Below are positions 11,690 through 26,600 of a stretch of DNA of 64,000 bases, piece after piece; the first letter of the stretch is position 1, and every line of letters begins with the position of its first letter. The notes under the pieces are model-generated. The model saw nothing but the letters and a program-made list of their open reading frames with translations, had not been told where the DNA came from and did not search any database. Origin of the DNA: Schistosoma mansoni (lineage: Eukaryota > Platyhelminthes > Trematoda > Strigeidida > Schistosomatidae). Location: contig NC_031495.1 in NCBI RefSeq assembly GCF_000237925.1, positions 25,190,872 through 25,254,871 of the forward strand, in the 5' to 3' direction. A program made the translations under genes and the position numbers.

Positions 11690-14600
11690 CTGAAAGCATA
11701 AAGTAATCATGTAGTGTAATATTGTTAAGTAAGCATTTTAAATAACTCGCAGAATAGTATTTTTATTAGGAAATAATGATAGATCATATATTGTGTTATT
11801 TAGTGAGTTAAATTATCGCTTATTTAACATTTTATTACTTACTAAGTAATATAACGTATTATTTTACGAAAATGAGGACTTAAAATCTGAATAGTTTCAA
11901 TGGTAGAAATGAAACATATTCTGTACTGTAATTGAAGGACTCCATATATTTTTAAAATCTAAATTTTTAGCAAAAATCAAACTCATTTATTTATTTAAGT
12001 TAATCCTAACGACAAGTGATAGAACACTATGAATTCTGATAGTTTCCTATTAATCTGTAAAGCAATATAAAATGATAAATCTAAAAATGAATACGACCAA
12101 CTAGCATTTCTCAGGTCTAAGCATTTTGTAGAACACAAAATAGTTGTCCTTAGGACTTACGGGCTTCACCCATGCCCACGAGACCACAACTGAGCTCTGA
12201 GTCCCTTGATCCTCAAAATGCGAACTGTTAGGGTTGGGCCCTTGTCCATTTAGTCTAAAGTGTGGTTTTATTAGGCTAATCATTATTTAGATTTAAGAGC
12301 GCCGGTAACCCTTGCAAATACAAATGTTCCAAACATTAAACGTTCAAAAGTGCAAGAACTGTATTTTAACCGCTTCACTGAATATATGCACGATATTTTA
12401 CACTATCTGCTCAGTCTGTTAGGAATAATTGAGATTTTGTGCTAGTTTTATGCTTACAACTTTGATATCCATGATTTCTTATAAGTATTACTTAAAGTTT
12501 AAAATGAAATCTGTTTCGGAAATAGTATTCCAAGCAGTTTTATGTTGATTAAATGTTGTAGTAAATCATTTAATAAAATTGTGTTATTAAGTAATATCTG
12601 ATAAACCGAATGAAGTTTCAAAAACTAAAAATTTCATTTGAGAGTTTACATTTTTGTTATTAAACATTAAATTGAATCATTGTGTCATCAGAACAGAGGT
12701 TATACATAACCAAGTATTAACATAAGTACTATATATATATATATATATTTGTAGCTTAAATGAATCCTGCATTTTTGGGTACTCTGAGTTAGGTTGCTGA
12801 CTTCAGGAGCCTTCATTATCTTTCTAGATAAAATAACCAGCATATCGGCAAAACTAACACTTACTTTTCTTGTTGTTTCAATTGAGATTTAAGTATATGA
12901 TTTTCAGATTTCCATCGTTCAAATTCTTGTTGCATTGTTTCTAAATCTTCTTGAACAAAATCCATCAGTTTACTCAATGGAATAGCTGAACGGGATAGTG
13001 TTTGGAGTGAATCACATAAACGACTAATTTCCTTCTTTAATAAGGCTTTCTCACGTTCTTTAGCTGCTTCATCTAATCCACTAGGCTTTTATTGGATAAA
13101 ACATGTATAAAATCAATCATTTGGTTTTATTTAAAGAAGAAGAAAAGTTGTTGTGTATCTGGTTTTTATAATAAAAGGCCTAATGATTGGATAACATTTC
13201 TAATCATTAGTAATCGTTTATAACTAGTCCTTTCAGTTACATGATCAAATAACAGTTTAATAAAAGAGTTAATAACAACTTATAACTGAAGATGATGATG
13301 ATGATGATGATAGTAAATAATTTACGAAAACTAACATACAATAACCAATACAGTCATAAAAGGTGATTCTGAAGTCTGTAGCCGAGACTAATAGTATACG
13401 TTTTACAGTAAACATGTATAAACCATAAAATATCACAATACCAAAAATCAAGTTATTTTATGGGAATCCACAGTTTTTGGAAGAAATTCATATAGACATT
13501 CATCTGATCAAACTTTGTGAATTTAACCACTGAGTTAAGATTACTGTGTTAAAAGATTAAATTTAATCCTGGTACACCATGACAAAGACAACATACTAAG
13601 GTATGGTAAAATTATATTCTCTAATCTATTTTTCGTTATCTAACTTATGTAGATGTAAAGAAATGAATTAAGTAAGTAGTTTACTAATATTTCATTAGGA
13701 ATTTTATGTTTCATTGAAGAATAGTTTTTTTTTTTGAAATATAAACATATTGAGGGTGTATCTGACAACATTTTAAAATTACTTTCAGTTATTAAAGTCA
13801 TTAGAAATATCAAAGATTTCCAGGAAAACTATTGATATACAAGAAAACACTTTTACCAGTTGTGTTAAATCAAAATAAAACTGTAAAACAATCTTTCAAA
13901 TATGTAATTAACCAAGTGAATTTGTACATAAAATTGAAGTGAATAAAACACCAAGCAGTTATTTCATTTAGATGAACATCTGGGCTACTTGTAACTGCCA
14001 TCTAGATATTTCAAAAAGTTATCTAATTTTTTTTTAATACATCATTATGGCTGTTAGTCGGATCACCTATTCAGGTGCGTTTCTCAAAAGTATACAATCT
14101 TTCGTTGTACAAATTACAAAAGGTCAAGTGAGAGATATCGTGGTTGTTGGCAATATACAGGGAAAAGAATGTACATTATTTAGACGTCGATTAACTGGAC
14201 AGATGAATTCTCACTGGCAACCGCTCAGTATTTAACTTCAGGATAGACCAAGAAGTAAGAAACAGAAACTTGTTGAAATAATTTGTGTTGAGAATTGTGT
14301 ATTGTACCAAAAATATCATATTGGATAAAGCCATTATTAATAATGAGTAATTTGTCTACCATACAATAATTTTTAGCAAAATTCACATTATTTTAATATA
14401 TATATATATATATATATAATAAATGTCGTTAACAAATTAACAACATTAAAGTTGTTTTTGTAATAATCTATAAAATAAATTAAAACTGGTTCAATATATA
14501 TTTAAGGGAGCACCGAGTAAGTAATGCAGTTGTTAGGAAACGAGTACTAGGTAAGGATGGCAAATTGATTGATGAAGTAGTGAAACTTCATCAGTTGAGA

Positions 14601-17600
14601 TGGCTGGGACGTGTTACGTATGCCACACGACCGGTTGCCCCGACGTGCAATGTTTTATAGCGTAAGAGTAGGTTGAAAGAAAGCTAGGGGCGACCAGACC
14701 AAAACGTGGTACAAATCCACGAAGTCACTGACAAGTGAACTGAGCCATGTTGGTAGGTGTAGACTACCTGGTTGGTATTCGCGAGATGATAGCAATCGAT
14801 GGTTATAGATCTTGAATGACATGGCTCAAAATCGTTTGCAATGGCGAAGGTGCATCCACTCTTTGTGTTCTGCCAAATTCTAATCTTCTGAATTCTTCAT
14901 GTCTCTATATTTCTTCTCTTTCCAAATTTGTTTCACTGGTTTATACCCCTTGAATACTATCTTCAAACCCTAATCTTTCATATAATGCTTATACTCTTAC
15001 TACTTCTACCACTATGGGATTTGAATCGACAACCACATCTCTGCGCTAATGTGGTATGGCAACTGGAACTGATGTACGTATGTACGAAGTTCTACGTTGT
15101 GACTGACTGACTGATATATTTAAGGTGGGTTGTATTGTGCACAAAATAGTTGTTAGAAACTTGGCGTGTTCAACACTAAAGATATTAAGTGAAGGTTGAC
15201 TAACAGTGCCCAATAATAAATTAATTTCCATACTTGTAAAAATGGTCTTTTTAATTATTGAGCCACTGAATGAATAGTTGATTATTAGCGGATTGATTGT
15301 TTAAATATAAAACTGTAAAGCTTTGAGCAAAGCTTATTAACGACATGAATAATTAACTGATCAGTGATAACTTCACAGCTTGACACTAGCATGGATAAAA
15401 TATCGAATAAGTAATACGTAACTCCAATGTTGTTTGTAAATGAGGAACCTTGAGTTTTTGATAGTCTAATATCTTAATTACGTATGGTGGATGATGATAA
15501 GATCTATTTAACCATATACTAATTTATAAGAACTTTTGTCTAAATTAGAGGGAATAGTTTCACAGTATTTGGGCGCCGAGTTGATTGTTTGAAAATAAAG
15601 TACATGATAGATTCAGACGAAACCTAGTTTCAGATAAGGCAAAACGGGCAACATAATTGTCAACCAGGCTTCAGGATTGTATGTTTTGACTTCAAAAGAA
15701 AATGAACCGTTTTTAAACTAAGATGTTCTACTCGTCAGAAACTGGAGATATATTCACTTTATATCTGATTCATTCAAATGGAAATGATATTGAATTTCAC
15801 TCTTTTGATTCCTGCACAAGTTGAAAAAACTTGCTTTTTTTACTAATTATTAATTACTTTAAACGATACAATAATTTTACTTGAGGAAATTAAAGCGAAT
15901 TATATTTAAGTTGGAACTACAATATTAAATTTGTTGGGTTATTTTTTTAAAAAAGAAGGAGATAACAAACCTGTTCTTTTAAACTTTCTCTATTCATTGT
16001 ACTGACATTTTCAAAGTCCTTTTTTGTTTGCAAAATTTTAGTGACTAAACCACCTAGAAAAGTTGAATATTAACATAAAAAGAAAGAATTTCATTTACAT
16101 TTTTCATTTGTCAAAGACGTGTTCACTGTGATGTCAACATAAACATGTTAGATATTAAATTATCTGTCCTAAAAAAAAGTGAGTGATTTTAGGTTTAACC
16201 GAGTGATAGTAATGGGTGTGGGTTGCTATTTGATAAAAGAAAAGAAACCGTTGTTTTTTATGGAGTTTTGTTCTCTCTATCCACCTGAGCTACAAATCTT
16301 CTCCACCATCTCAAAACGCTGTGCAGAAATTATTTACAACGAGGGTCATTTGTCACAACTTAAAATAAAAAAACCCCAGTTAGATATGAATTTATATCTA
16401 ATCGGGTTTATTTATTTATCTATTTAAACACATACATATTGGTACAAAAGGGCACCAGATACATATTCGCCACACAAAATAATGAGAATAGGAAGAGAAA
16501 GGATGAAAAGATAAGGGGGACTGAAATGTACAACCAGAAGAACTCTCTCAGTTAAGAAAGTCATAACCACTCTCTGTGAGGAAAGTAAAAGAAGGTTACA
16601 GCAGGATCGCCACTGGCTTCTATTCTGAGCCATATCTGATAACGTCTCTAGCCACTGTGTTGCACCATCTCTCGGACCCCAGCCAGGGAGTCGTGAAGGA
16701 CCAACAGAAGCTAGCCCTTTGCAGCTTTCTTTCATGCCACGACACCATGTCATACACTGACCTCCTCTCCACTTTTTCCAACCAGTCCCAGAGTCGGCAA
16801 ATAATGCACGACGTGGAAGTCTCTGGGATGACATTCGTAGAACATGTCCAAGCCACCGAAGTCGGCGTTTCAAGATAGTGACACCAATTGAATTATTGTC
16901 TCTGCACCCGAACACACGATGCCGAACCTCTGGATTACTAACATGGTGTTGCCACTGGATGTCAGCAATCCTTCGGAGACAACGATGATCGAACACAGAG
17001 AGTCGTCTGATATCCTCAACTCGGAGAGGCCAGGTTTCACAAGCATAGAGCAAAACTGCTCTCATCGACGCGTTGTAGATCCGACCTTTTACAGCCAGAC
17101 TAATATCACGAAGGCGCCAAAGATGGCCCAGATTGGCATAAGCCGCTCTGGCTTTCATTATACGTGCATCGATCTCATCACTCACGCCACCACCAGCACT
17201 TATATAGCTACCTAGATACACGAACTTCTCAACTACTTCAATCTGCTCACCATCCAGGGTGAGTACAGGATGAGAATCCTGCCAGTCTTGTAGGAGTACT
17301 TTGCACTTGGAGGGTGCAAAGCACATGCCGTACCTGCGGACACTGATTGCCAACTGATTAAGTGCAGATTGCATGGCTTGAGCATTATCTCACAGTAAGA
17401 CAATATCATCCGCATACTCGAGGTCGAGAAGTCGTTCTCCAGGCAACATATCCACACCGCCATTACTTACATCCATCAGAGCTGTTTCCAGGATGTCATC
17501 GATGGCAAAGTTGAAGAGGAATGGTGAGATCGGGCAACCTTGTCTAACCCCACTGCTCGAATGGAACAAGGGAGAAAGGTGGTTGTATGCCCTCACTCTG

Positions 17601-20600
17601 CCTGAGGTGTTCGTATACAGGGCCTTTAAGATGTTAATGAACTTCTCAGGCACACCCTTCTTCAATAGACAATCCCAGAGAACAGTCCTGTCCAACGAAT
17701 CGAAGGCAGCCCTGATATCAAGAAACACTACGATTGTTGGCCTGCGATAAGTATGACGGTGTTCTAACATTTGGCGGAGGGTGAAGATATGATCAATACA
17801 CAAACAAATGAAATGATGACTTGTACTGACAATCTAATCGGGTGGTCTATTTTAGTCGTATATTCATGAAAGAAAACTTAATATCTATTAGACTTTGTTT
17901 AAAACACTTTTGATAACAGTTAAGCTGAGATTTCGTTCAAGTAGCAATTTACTTTAATTCTGACAATCGATTTAAATTGCCCGTAAAATTATAAACGTCA
18001 CTCCAATTATACATAAACTTTTAAAACAAATAGTCATACGAAAATGAAAAGAGTGATTAACAGTATGACATTTAAATGAAACTACCTGAAAGGTAGTTTT
18101 CATGAAGAGAATTTTTAAAATCATTTTTCTAATTTAATTAGTTAGAGAAGGATAAATAGGCAATTTTTTAAGTACTTCCGTCAGTTATTGATGTTAATGA
18201 AGTTTTCGTATGCTGTTCAACTAGTATATTATTCAACTGAGCAAATCAGCAGACAACTAAACTTAAATGTATAACTAACAATACCTTAAAATATCGTCAA
18301 TCACAGCGATTATCAAGTTTTTTTATGATTAAAGATGATTCTACGGCTATTTTTTTTGAATCTATGTTTATATCATGATAAATAAGCTTACCATGTTTGT
18401 GATTATCTTCTGGCTCATTTTTATCCCATTGTTTTGTTAAAATCTCAGCTGATATATCACCAGAAGTTCCTTCACTAACAAATTTATTATCATCATTATT
18501 ATCATCGTGTTCTTCATCAGTTGTATCTTGTTGTGATTCAGAAATAATAAGTCCAGATATACATGTCATATTCGTTTGTCTAATTAAGTAAAAAAGTATA
18601 ATTATAGTTTATTTATATTACTTTTAAAAAGTTTATTCAAATGTAGTTTTTTTGAAAAATCTGATTGTATGGATTAAGATTTATGGTCTGAATAGTGTTA
18701 TTTTATTAAACTATACTATTAAAAAGCTTCGTGATGAATTAAAACTTTTTAGATGGGTACTACGTTAGGAATACATAATCGAATTGATAATAGCGATCAT
18801 GACAAGAAACTGGGCATAAAAATGCACTCTCAGAAGAATGGATGAAAACTAGAAAAAAAAGTGATTATATTGAGAAGGGAAATTTAGAGAAGGATAGAAA
18901 AGGATAGAGAACGAATACATCTACACTACAACGACTGATTTCGATTCTTGTTACTTAAGGACTCCAGTCATACTATTGAAAGAAATCACATCTAGGAGTA
19001 GTACATTCTCTTTATCATGTAATTACAATGCTATAAAAACGAAAATGAGATTTTTCAACGTAGTTAAAAGACTGGATGAGAAAAAAACTAAAATAAAACT
19101 AGATTATAATGGACAAGAAAATATAATTTTATTAACAGATAAAGAAATAAAATGGTGATTCTCAAATTAGGGTGTGTGAACATGTACCAAAATGGTTGTA
19201 GAAACAAATAGAATCAAATGACCCGGTAAGAGTAGAGGATAAACATCCATCATCCTCTATTGTCAAACACATAGTCGAAACAGGCCATAAGATTGATGTA
19301 AATTCGGCTTTTGTGGTGTTGTATAAAAGTGTAAAAGGGCGTATACTAAGGTTTATTGAAGCCTTAGCCATACGAAAATTCAAACCCCCCTTGCGTATTC
19401 AAAAACAGTTTGTTCTCACCTTAAACCTACCCTGGTAATATTAACTTATTATCCAGAGTGATTATGTGTCAAATTGTTTTCACATTATTATTATTATTAT
19501 TATCCTTGTCTATTCTTACCCCCCATTTCCAGTCTAGTTGACCTTTTATTTTTACATATCAATGTTCTTAACAAGTATATGTGTGATCAGATTTTTCGAA
19601 ATGTATTGCGCTAATATATCATCACATAGTTCTGATAATCTTCGTCTTCTTATTACACTGTCGAGATTCTCAATTAGAAATAAGTTCAAAATAATCACCT
19701 AATTACACAGAAACAGACGTTGTCACAAAACATTTTAAAATAAATTGTATGTAAAAAGATAACTGAACTTGTAAAAAGGACAAATTACTGAATTGTTTCA
19801 ATAAAGAATAAAACTTAAAGAATTTCTTATTTAAATGTATTATAGTCTATCCAGAATATAAAATTAAATTTCTTATCTAATTTCTTGGTTATTAAAGATC
19901 AAATTCTATTTAGTAAACCGGAAAAGATAAACTGATGGAACCTATTGTTTAGAATTAATTGCCCGAGTATCACATATGAATAGAATTTGTGTCAGTTATT
20001 GAATCGAATTACCGTTTATATATATATATAAATGATACACAAGTTAACGTCATCAGAAAAAGTAAATTTGTGATAGACGGTAGGTAAAGTGTTTTGAAGA
20101 AGTAGTTGGAGAACGGTGCTCGAATTTCTTTGATATTACTTAGCGGTTATCAGTAAAGTGGGTATATTAGTAACTTTGATGAAATTAATACTCTAAAAGG
20201 AATTTCAACCCAAAGTATGCTAGGTCACAAATTAATTTAAACCAAGATAGCATTGAAACAATCATATACTACAAAAATGTGATCAGAGCAGGTACAAATT
20301 CAATTTATGATAAATGAGCTTTGGAATAAAAGAAATGTACACTAAAAATGAGGAAAACAATAAGTGACCAAGATCGTTTAATAAACCTTATCAATCTATT
20401 ATTTTTTCTATATGACAAAAATATTTTCAAAATGAGCAGGGAAAGCCAAAGTTGTATGTGATTGACGATACAAAAATAAGTAGACTCAAGAAAATAGAAC
20501 GTAGACAACGTCGTTTTAAAAAAAATATCATTTAAAATGAATAACTATGAAGAAATAAATCTATGGGGTTACGGGAAGTAGATAACTGATCATATCGAAA

Positions 20601-23600
20601 TAAACAATCATTCAAAGGTAAATAAACTCAATTTCATAAACTGATTAATTAGTTTTTACGGCAAGATGATAATTTATGAACGAACTTTGAGCGATACTAG
20701 AACGTACTTTGCAAAACTTCAACTATAGTTTAAATAGGGTTATAAATTGGTGTAAGGAATCAAAACAAAAGGTTAGAGTTATGAATTAGGATATAGAATT
20801 AAGGTTTTTATCCTAAAATGATATCAACCATTGTGAATAAATGTAATTTAGCCATGTGAATGAACGAATTTTGCTCTAAAATACAAAATCTTGGATTTGA
20901 TTGTTTCGTTCCTAAATTATAGTTTTGTGATTATCGTTCATCAGAAATGACAACTACACAGTTATCTTCTTTTAGATTTGATGGTGAAACAGAACGTTTG
21001 TAAATCCTTCAAAGTAACTTCAAATAAAGTAATTTAAGTTCAACTCATACATTTTCATAAAAATCCACTACTGAATATCTCATTTATAAGATCAAGTGCT
21101 TACTTGTGATTATCTTCAATTACAAAATCTCCAGAACGTCTTGGGCGAGGCGGTGCAATCCTTGAGCTATCAAACAGCAATTCATGCAAAAGAAATTTGA
21201 CAAACAATGTGTTGAATTTTGCATTTATATATCATAAATTAGATATACGAAATCAAAATTTAACTTTGAAAGCGGTATAGTCACACTAGTATCCCTTGTA
21301 AATCATTTGAGGGACCGCTTAAGAAATCATTTTATACTTAAAATTTCGGAGCTGTCTGATTATATCCCCAGTTTATAAGATAATGCTAAAAGTCAAAGCT
21401 TATGCGTTTCATTATCTTAATGTGTAATTGTATCTTTACTTCCTGCTCTAAGACTCACTCTGTAAAAGAATGATTAAGATTTTGAAAAAAACTTCGGAAA
21501 AGGTATATATGTGATATCAAGGTACGGCTTTAAACTGTAAAATAACTTTGCTTGTTAACCGTAAAACTGGGAAGTATAATATAAAGCTTTACTTGAACAT
21601 CTGTTTCTCTTTGAAACTCATATATTAAGTGACCGAGATCCTTCTTTTTTTTGTTTTCGTTTCCTTATTTTATACCGTTTGTCGTTTAAATTGCCTTTAC
21701 TTGATTTGGGTTCATTATCATAATGGTTATGACTTCTGACAAGAAATTCTCCTGAGAATTTCTATTCTTTGTATATTATGTTTACTGACGAACAACTACA
21801 CAAATACTTTTTGAAGTCTTATGGCTAAGATTGGGATTTATAATTTTAAATAATTTGGGAGATCAGGTTGGATGTTAATAATAAATAATATATTTTATTA
21901 TTATAAATAGTAGTCTTTTTTGAAACCGAACCTTTTAAGGACATTAGTTTATTGGAGTTTAGGATAATCGGAAATAAGCCACTGCATTAATTTATTATCT
22001 CCTATTAATAAAGGATGATTTACCCAATTTTTCACTTCCTGTAACAGTTGATAGAAAACTTATCGGAAGCATAGTGTACTTCATCAATTCAGAGGATTTC
22101 GAATATTGGAGTGAATATTATGCCTCTTGACAGATAAAGACTGAATTTTTAAGATATGTCAATGACTTCAGCAGTCAAAATTCATTCTAGATTCTTTTTT
22201 AGTTTAATATTACTAAATAAAATAAATAAATATTCACTTCTAAATAATGTTGGTGGCCGGATATCAATCATCTTAATGAGTAGAGCAGAGTAGAACGATT
22301 TAGAAACCATTCCAAATTATCTAAAATGTAGTTCATCTCTAATTTGTTCAGAAGAATTCAATTCAAAAACTTAAATTACTCAGCTTATATAAACGTAATA
22401 TTCTGAAAAGTACAATAAACTTGTATTATTTAGACATATATGTAAAACATTTAGGTTGATCGACTGTCTTAACAGTATCGAACAATTCAATTATTGATGC
22501 TATATACAGTAAAACATATTTTTGATAATATAATAAACTAGCTACTAGCACTAACCAACTGTTCAGATTTTTATGTATTTCATTGGTTGCCTAAGATCAG
22601 TTGGTTATGTAAGTTATGAAACTCAACAGTCTCAATAAACCGTCTACTTTATTGACTGTTTCTCACTTATTGAAATGATGATTCAGAGTTAATCATATTT
22701 CATATACATGTAAAGATGTTGATTTGATATTTATCAACTTCATAATGAATATTTTCAAAATGATGTTCAGTAATTAGCGAGAATATCCAGATCATTTCAG
22801 TAGTAAATCGTCTGCTCAATCCATAGTTCAACCAAATACAAATGATTAACTTATAGTTTTGTCAAGATAGTTTAGTTAGAAGATATAAAATCGACGTTTT
22901 TAACAATCTTCAAAATAGTTTATCTTACTTTTCAGTCGGTTCAAGTTTACTATCCTGTTGATCAGTTGATAGCTTCACATCTAGCAAAATTAAACAATAA
23001 TTAAAAGATAAGCATTTCTTCGGATACAGATATTTCGATAAAACCTATACAAATAATTATCAATAGTTTATATCCCAGTGCTCAAGTTTTCCGAAGCCTA
23101 TTATTTATGAGATCGGAGATCGATTCAATGGACATGTTCTCAATTCGGACACCTTAATCACGTTGGTAATTTATAAAGTCAGTTGAGACCTTATAGAGCT
23201 GTTCAGCTTTTTAATTATTTATCAATATACATAGCTAATTATGAAGCTTCAATAGAGTTGTCTCTAAATTATATGTTATTATCTAAAATCGTTCGTTATT
23301 CCCTTGAATTGGTATATTCTATTCGAAAACGACCCTGAACACCTAATTACAACCTACTAAAATCTACTTAATGGTTCGAATATCAATTGACACTTTACAC
23401 TAATAAGTTAAGCGGTTTTGAATTTTAACAAAAACAGTTAAGTATAATCTGTATTGTTTTCGGCATGAATATAGTAGAAAACAAAAGATGGGCATCGGGT
23501 CTATTCGGAACGATTTCTGAAACATAATAATTCGTCTTTATAACTAACAAAATTGGATTGACTGATGAGCAGTCCTATTCAAACTAATTGACTGATTAGA

Positions 23601-26600
23601 ATATAACTGTAACTAGCCAAACACTTAATATTTACATCTAACTTATTAGGTACTAGAATATATCATCACATCGTCTAGAAGTAAATGATTCTAGAGGAGT
23701 AATTATTATTTATAATGGTAAAAGTTAACAATCTGTAAATTAGAACGACGCATACAAGCGAACAATGTCGTTTTATATTGGATCTTCATGTTTCAGTTTA
23801 ATATACGGAATTACTCATACACATATATGAAAATTATTAAACCAATGATGGCGGTTTAAGAGTTGACAATGGAACAGATTGTATAGCTAAAAATAGTAGG
23901 TAAAAAGGTACAGATGGACAGTAGGATGATAGATGTACCGGTAGTGACTTCACTGTTGATGAAGACCTGATTCAAAACAAAATTGTTCGCCTATATTGGT
24001 TCGTATATAATCTATAAATGTTTTTGTATTAATCTCGACGGCCCAGAAATTCGGTTTAATTAGTCATCAAGGGATCTTGAATAAAAACGTAGAAACAAAC
24101 TGATGTCAAACAGCTACCATCTTTTTTAACCCTCTGTCCTTTGGCAGATGCAGGCCTGTGAAGTCGAGGTTGGAAGACTGATGTTTCAGAATTTTGGAGC
24201 GAAGGGGCAACAATTTCCTCTTGTGATTTCTCCAGTGTTTGTAAACCACAATGATTGCCAGCGGGACTTCCAGAATCTTGAATCATGTGATTTTCTCTTG
24301 CGTTATCGCAATTTTCTAAATTAACTGGGTCTGTTGAGTCCTAAAACAAGAAAAAAGTTTTCATCAAAGAAAAAAATGTAGAAATCATTTCAATCAATTT
24401 AAACATGTTTCTCAGAGAGATTTTATCAGTTTAGTCCTACCTCAAAAATTCTTGTAAAAATACATCTTGCCTGGGTAGATTCTTTTGTTATTAAATCATG
24501 ATTGTCTCCTTATAATTAATGTTGGCTCCCAATTGATATAGTCCCTAGTTAATTTTGCATATTGCCTTGATTGTGCTTGTTGTGTATTCGAAATTCAAAA
24601 GGAAACGCAATATAAATTAGTCTAATACACATGTCAATCACCAGATTGAGCAGGAGAGAACAGGCTGAATTGTATGTAATGTCAATGTACGTTGGAATCC
24701 ATTGTATTCACGTGGGAATTGATGTTTTATTTATTCTCTGAACCAATTGCTGAGTAAGTGTAGGCAACCCAGAAGATTAATGCACGTATAAGATCGCGAA
24801 GACACATGAAAAGTTACATGTATGCAAAAATGCTTACATGAATAAAAGTTCAGAACTTGTCACATATATAAGTGAAAAATAATTAGTGGAATTATAATGA
24901 CCATTCGACTCATATGAGTGCCCTGATCTATACTTCCAGAAACTAATCTAGGTTTTGGCAGGTGTATGAATTCCATAGTGCAGAAGAACGATACGGAAAG
25001 TCCTTAGTTTAACTACTTAATTGGCAAGTAGTAAAAAACGAATAGCAGGGAGCGGACATTAATTTTTATTGCAGTTATCAATCCAAGTGCGTTTTAATTT
25101 CGCTGAATAAGACTTATTCATTTTAATTCTGTTAAATACAGAGGCAAGTCAGATGTTTTAGTGCTGAGACAGATGCAATAGGATACAGATGACTAAAGGC
25201 AACAGTGTATCACAAAGTGGTCCTCTGTAACGGTTAAGAATAGCAGGAGATGCATTACGATTCTTATGACGCACCTGCATCAATGTCTTCTCGAACCTAT
25301 TCAAGCATATAATGGTAATCGTTTGCATGCAAAATATAAGAATCGCATCGAAACAGAAGTCAATTTAAAGTAGCTTACAAAGTGAAATGTTGTGTGATTT
25401 TCGCATATTCTTTTGGTGACTAGCGTGCTATTATGATGCTATTTTATTTCTATTGGAATATTTAAAAGCTAGTGCTCCCACACAAATATATAAGCATACT
25501 TGATTAATTGAATTATATCCAGTTTTAAACGCCAGGGTTATCATAAATAAGACATTAAATTACATAAATTTTAACTCTGTTTGGACAATCCCACTAGTGG
25601 TGGTACAGTTAGTCATGGTAGTTTTTTTGGCATCCAGTTTCAATGTAAATGAATTAATCTTAGGTGTCGGATTTGCAAATTCTTTCTCACTTTGGGAAAC
25701 TTTACTCAATTTTGTCATGAAAATCATTTTATGAAACTCGATTAACAGGAAAACCCTTGAAAAGGAGACTTCTATACATTCTATATACTTTATAATCGGA
25801 GAAATTGTAATTGAGTCATAGGTTGATAATTGTAAAGAAATTATAGCCACCCAAAACAAATGATAGTATAACTTTAAATCATTTTTTCAAACCCCATAAA
25901 ATAATCTATTTCGCGAACTTTTTATAGGAAATTTAAGGAAAGTTTAAACCTATAAATAAATGTGTTGAATAATCTGACGGTTTGGGGGGTTCCATGAACT
26001 TGATTTAGGTTATTATATCATTACATCGATGCGGAATCCTAGTCGGTATATATATAATGTAGTAACTGATTGAACTGCAGGAAAGATGTACATTGTGTTT
26101 AAATTATCTCTTGTAATTGTTACCAAGTATCTTGAACTAGAAGTCTGAATTTTCCTTACTATATGGATGACATAAATTTGACAGATAAAGTCTGAAAGAC
26201 TTTTAAATTATTCTTTCAGCCTTCATTTGTGTTTCAAAAGAAGCATCATAAGAAGAAAAAACACCGTGCTTTTTCATGAACCGAATAAATACCTACAAAA
26301 AAAGTGTGCAGAGAAGACTTAAAAATGGTCCTCTTTGATGTTATAGCATATTTTGATGTTAATCAAATAACATAACATGTAACTGCTAACAAGGAACTAA
26401 AGCAACGTAAACAAAATTATACATTCACGCATGTAATCGCTTCATTTTTGGCAGGTTTGAGTCATTTAGCAATATGTTGCAAATAAAAAAAGTGCAGGAA
26501 AAATGGTATTTGAGATAACTATTAAAATGTAACAGTTATTTAAGTAGACGGTTTTTCACAACAAACCATGAAATCATGTTCACCAATTTGTAAATATTAC

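Noticed and set aside
23570-23600. Hammerhead core suggested by CTGATGAG at about 23,572
   Set aside because: No stem II and no GAAA at the right distance.
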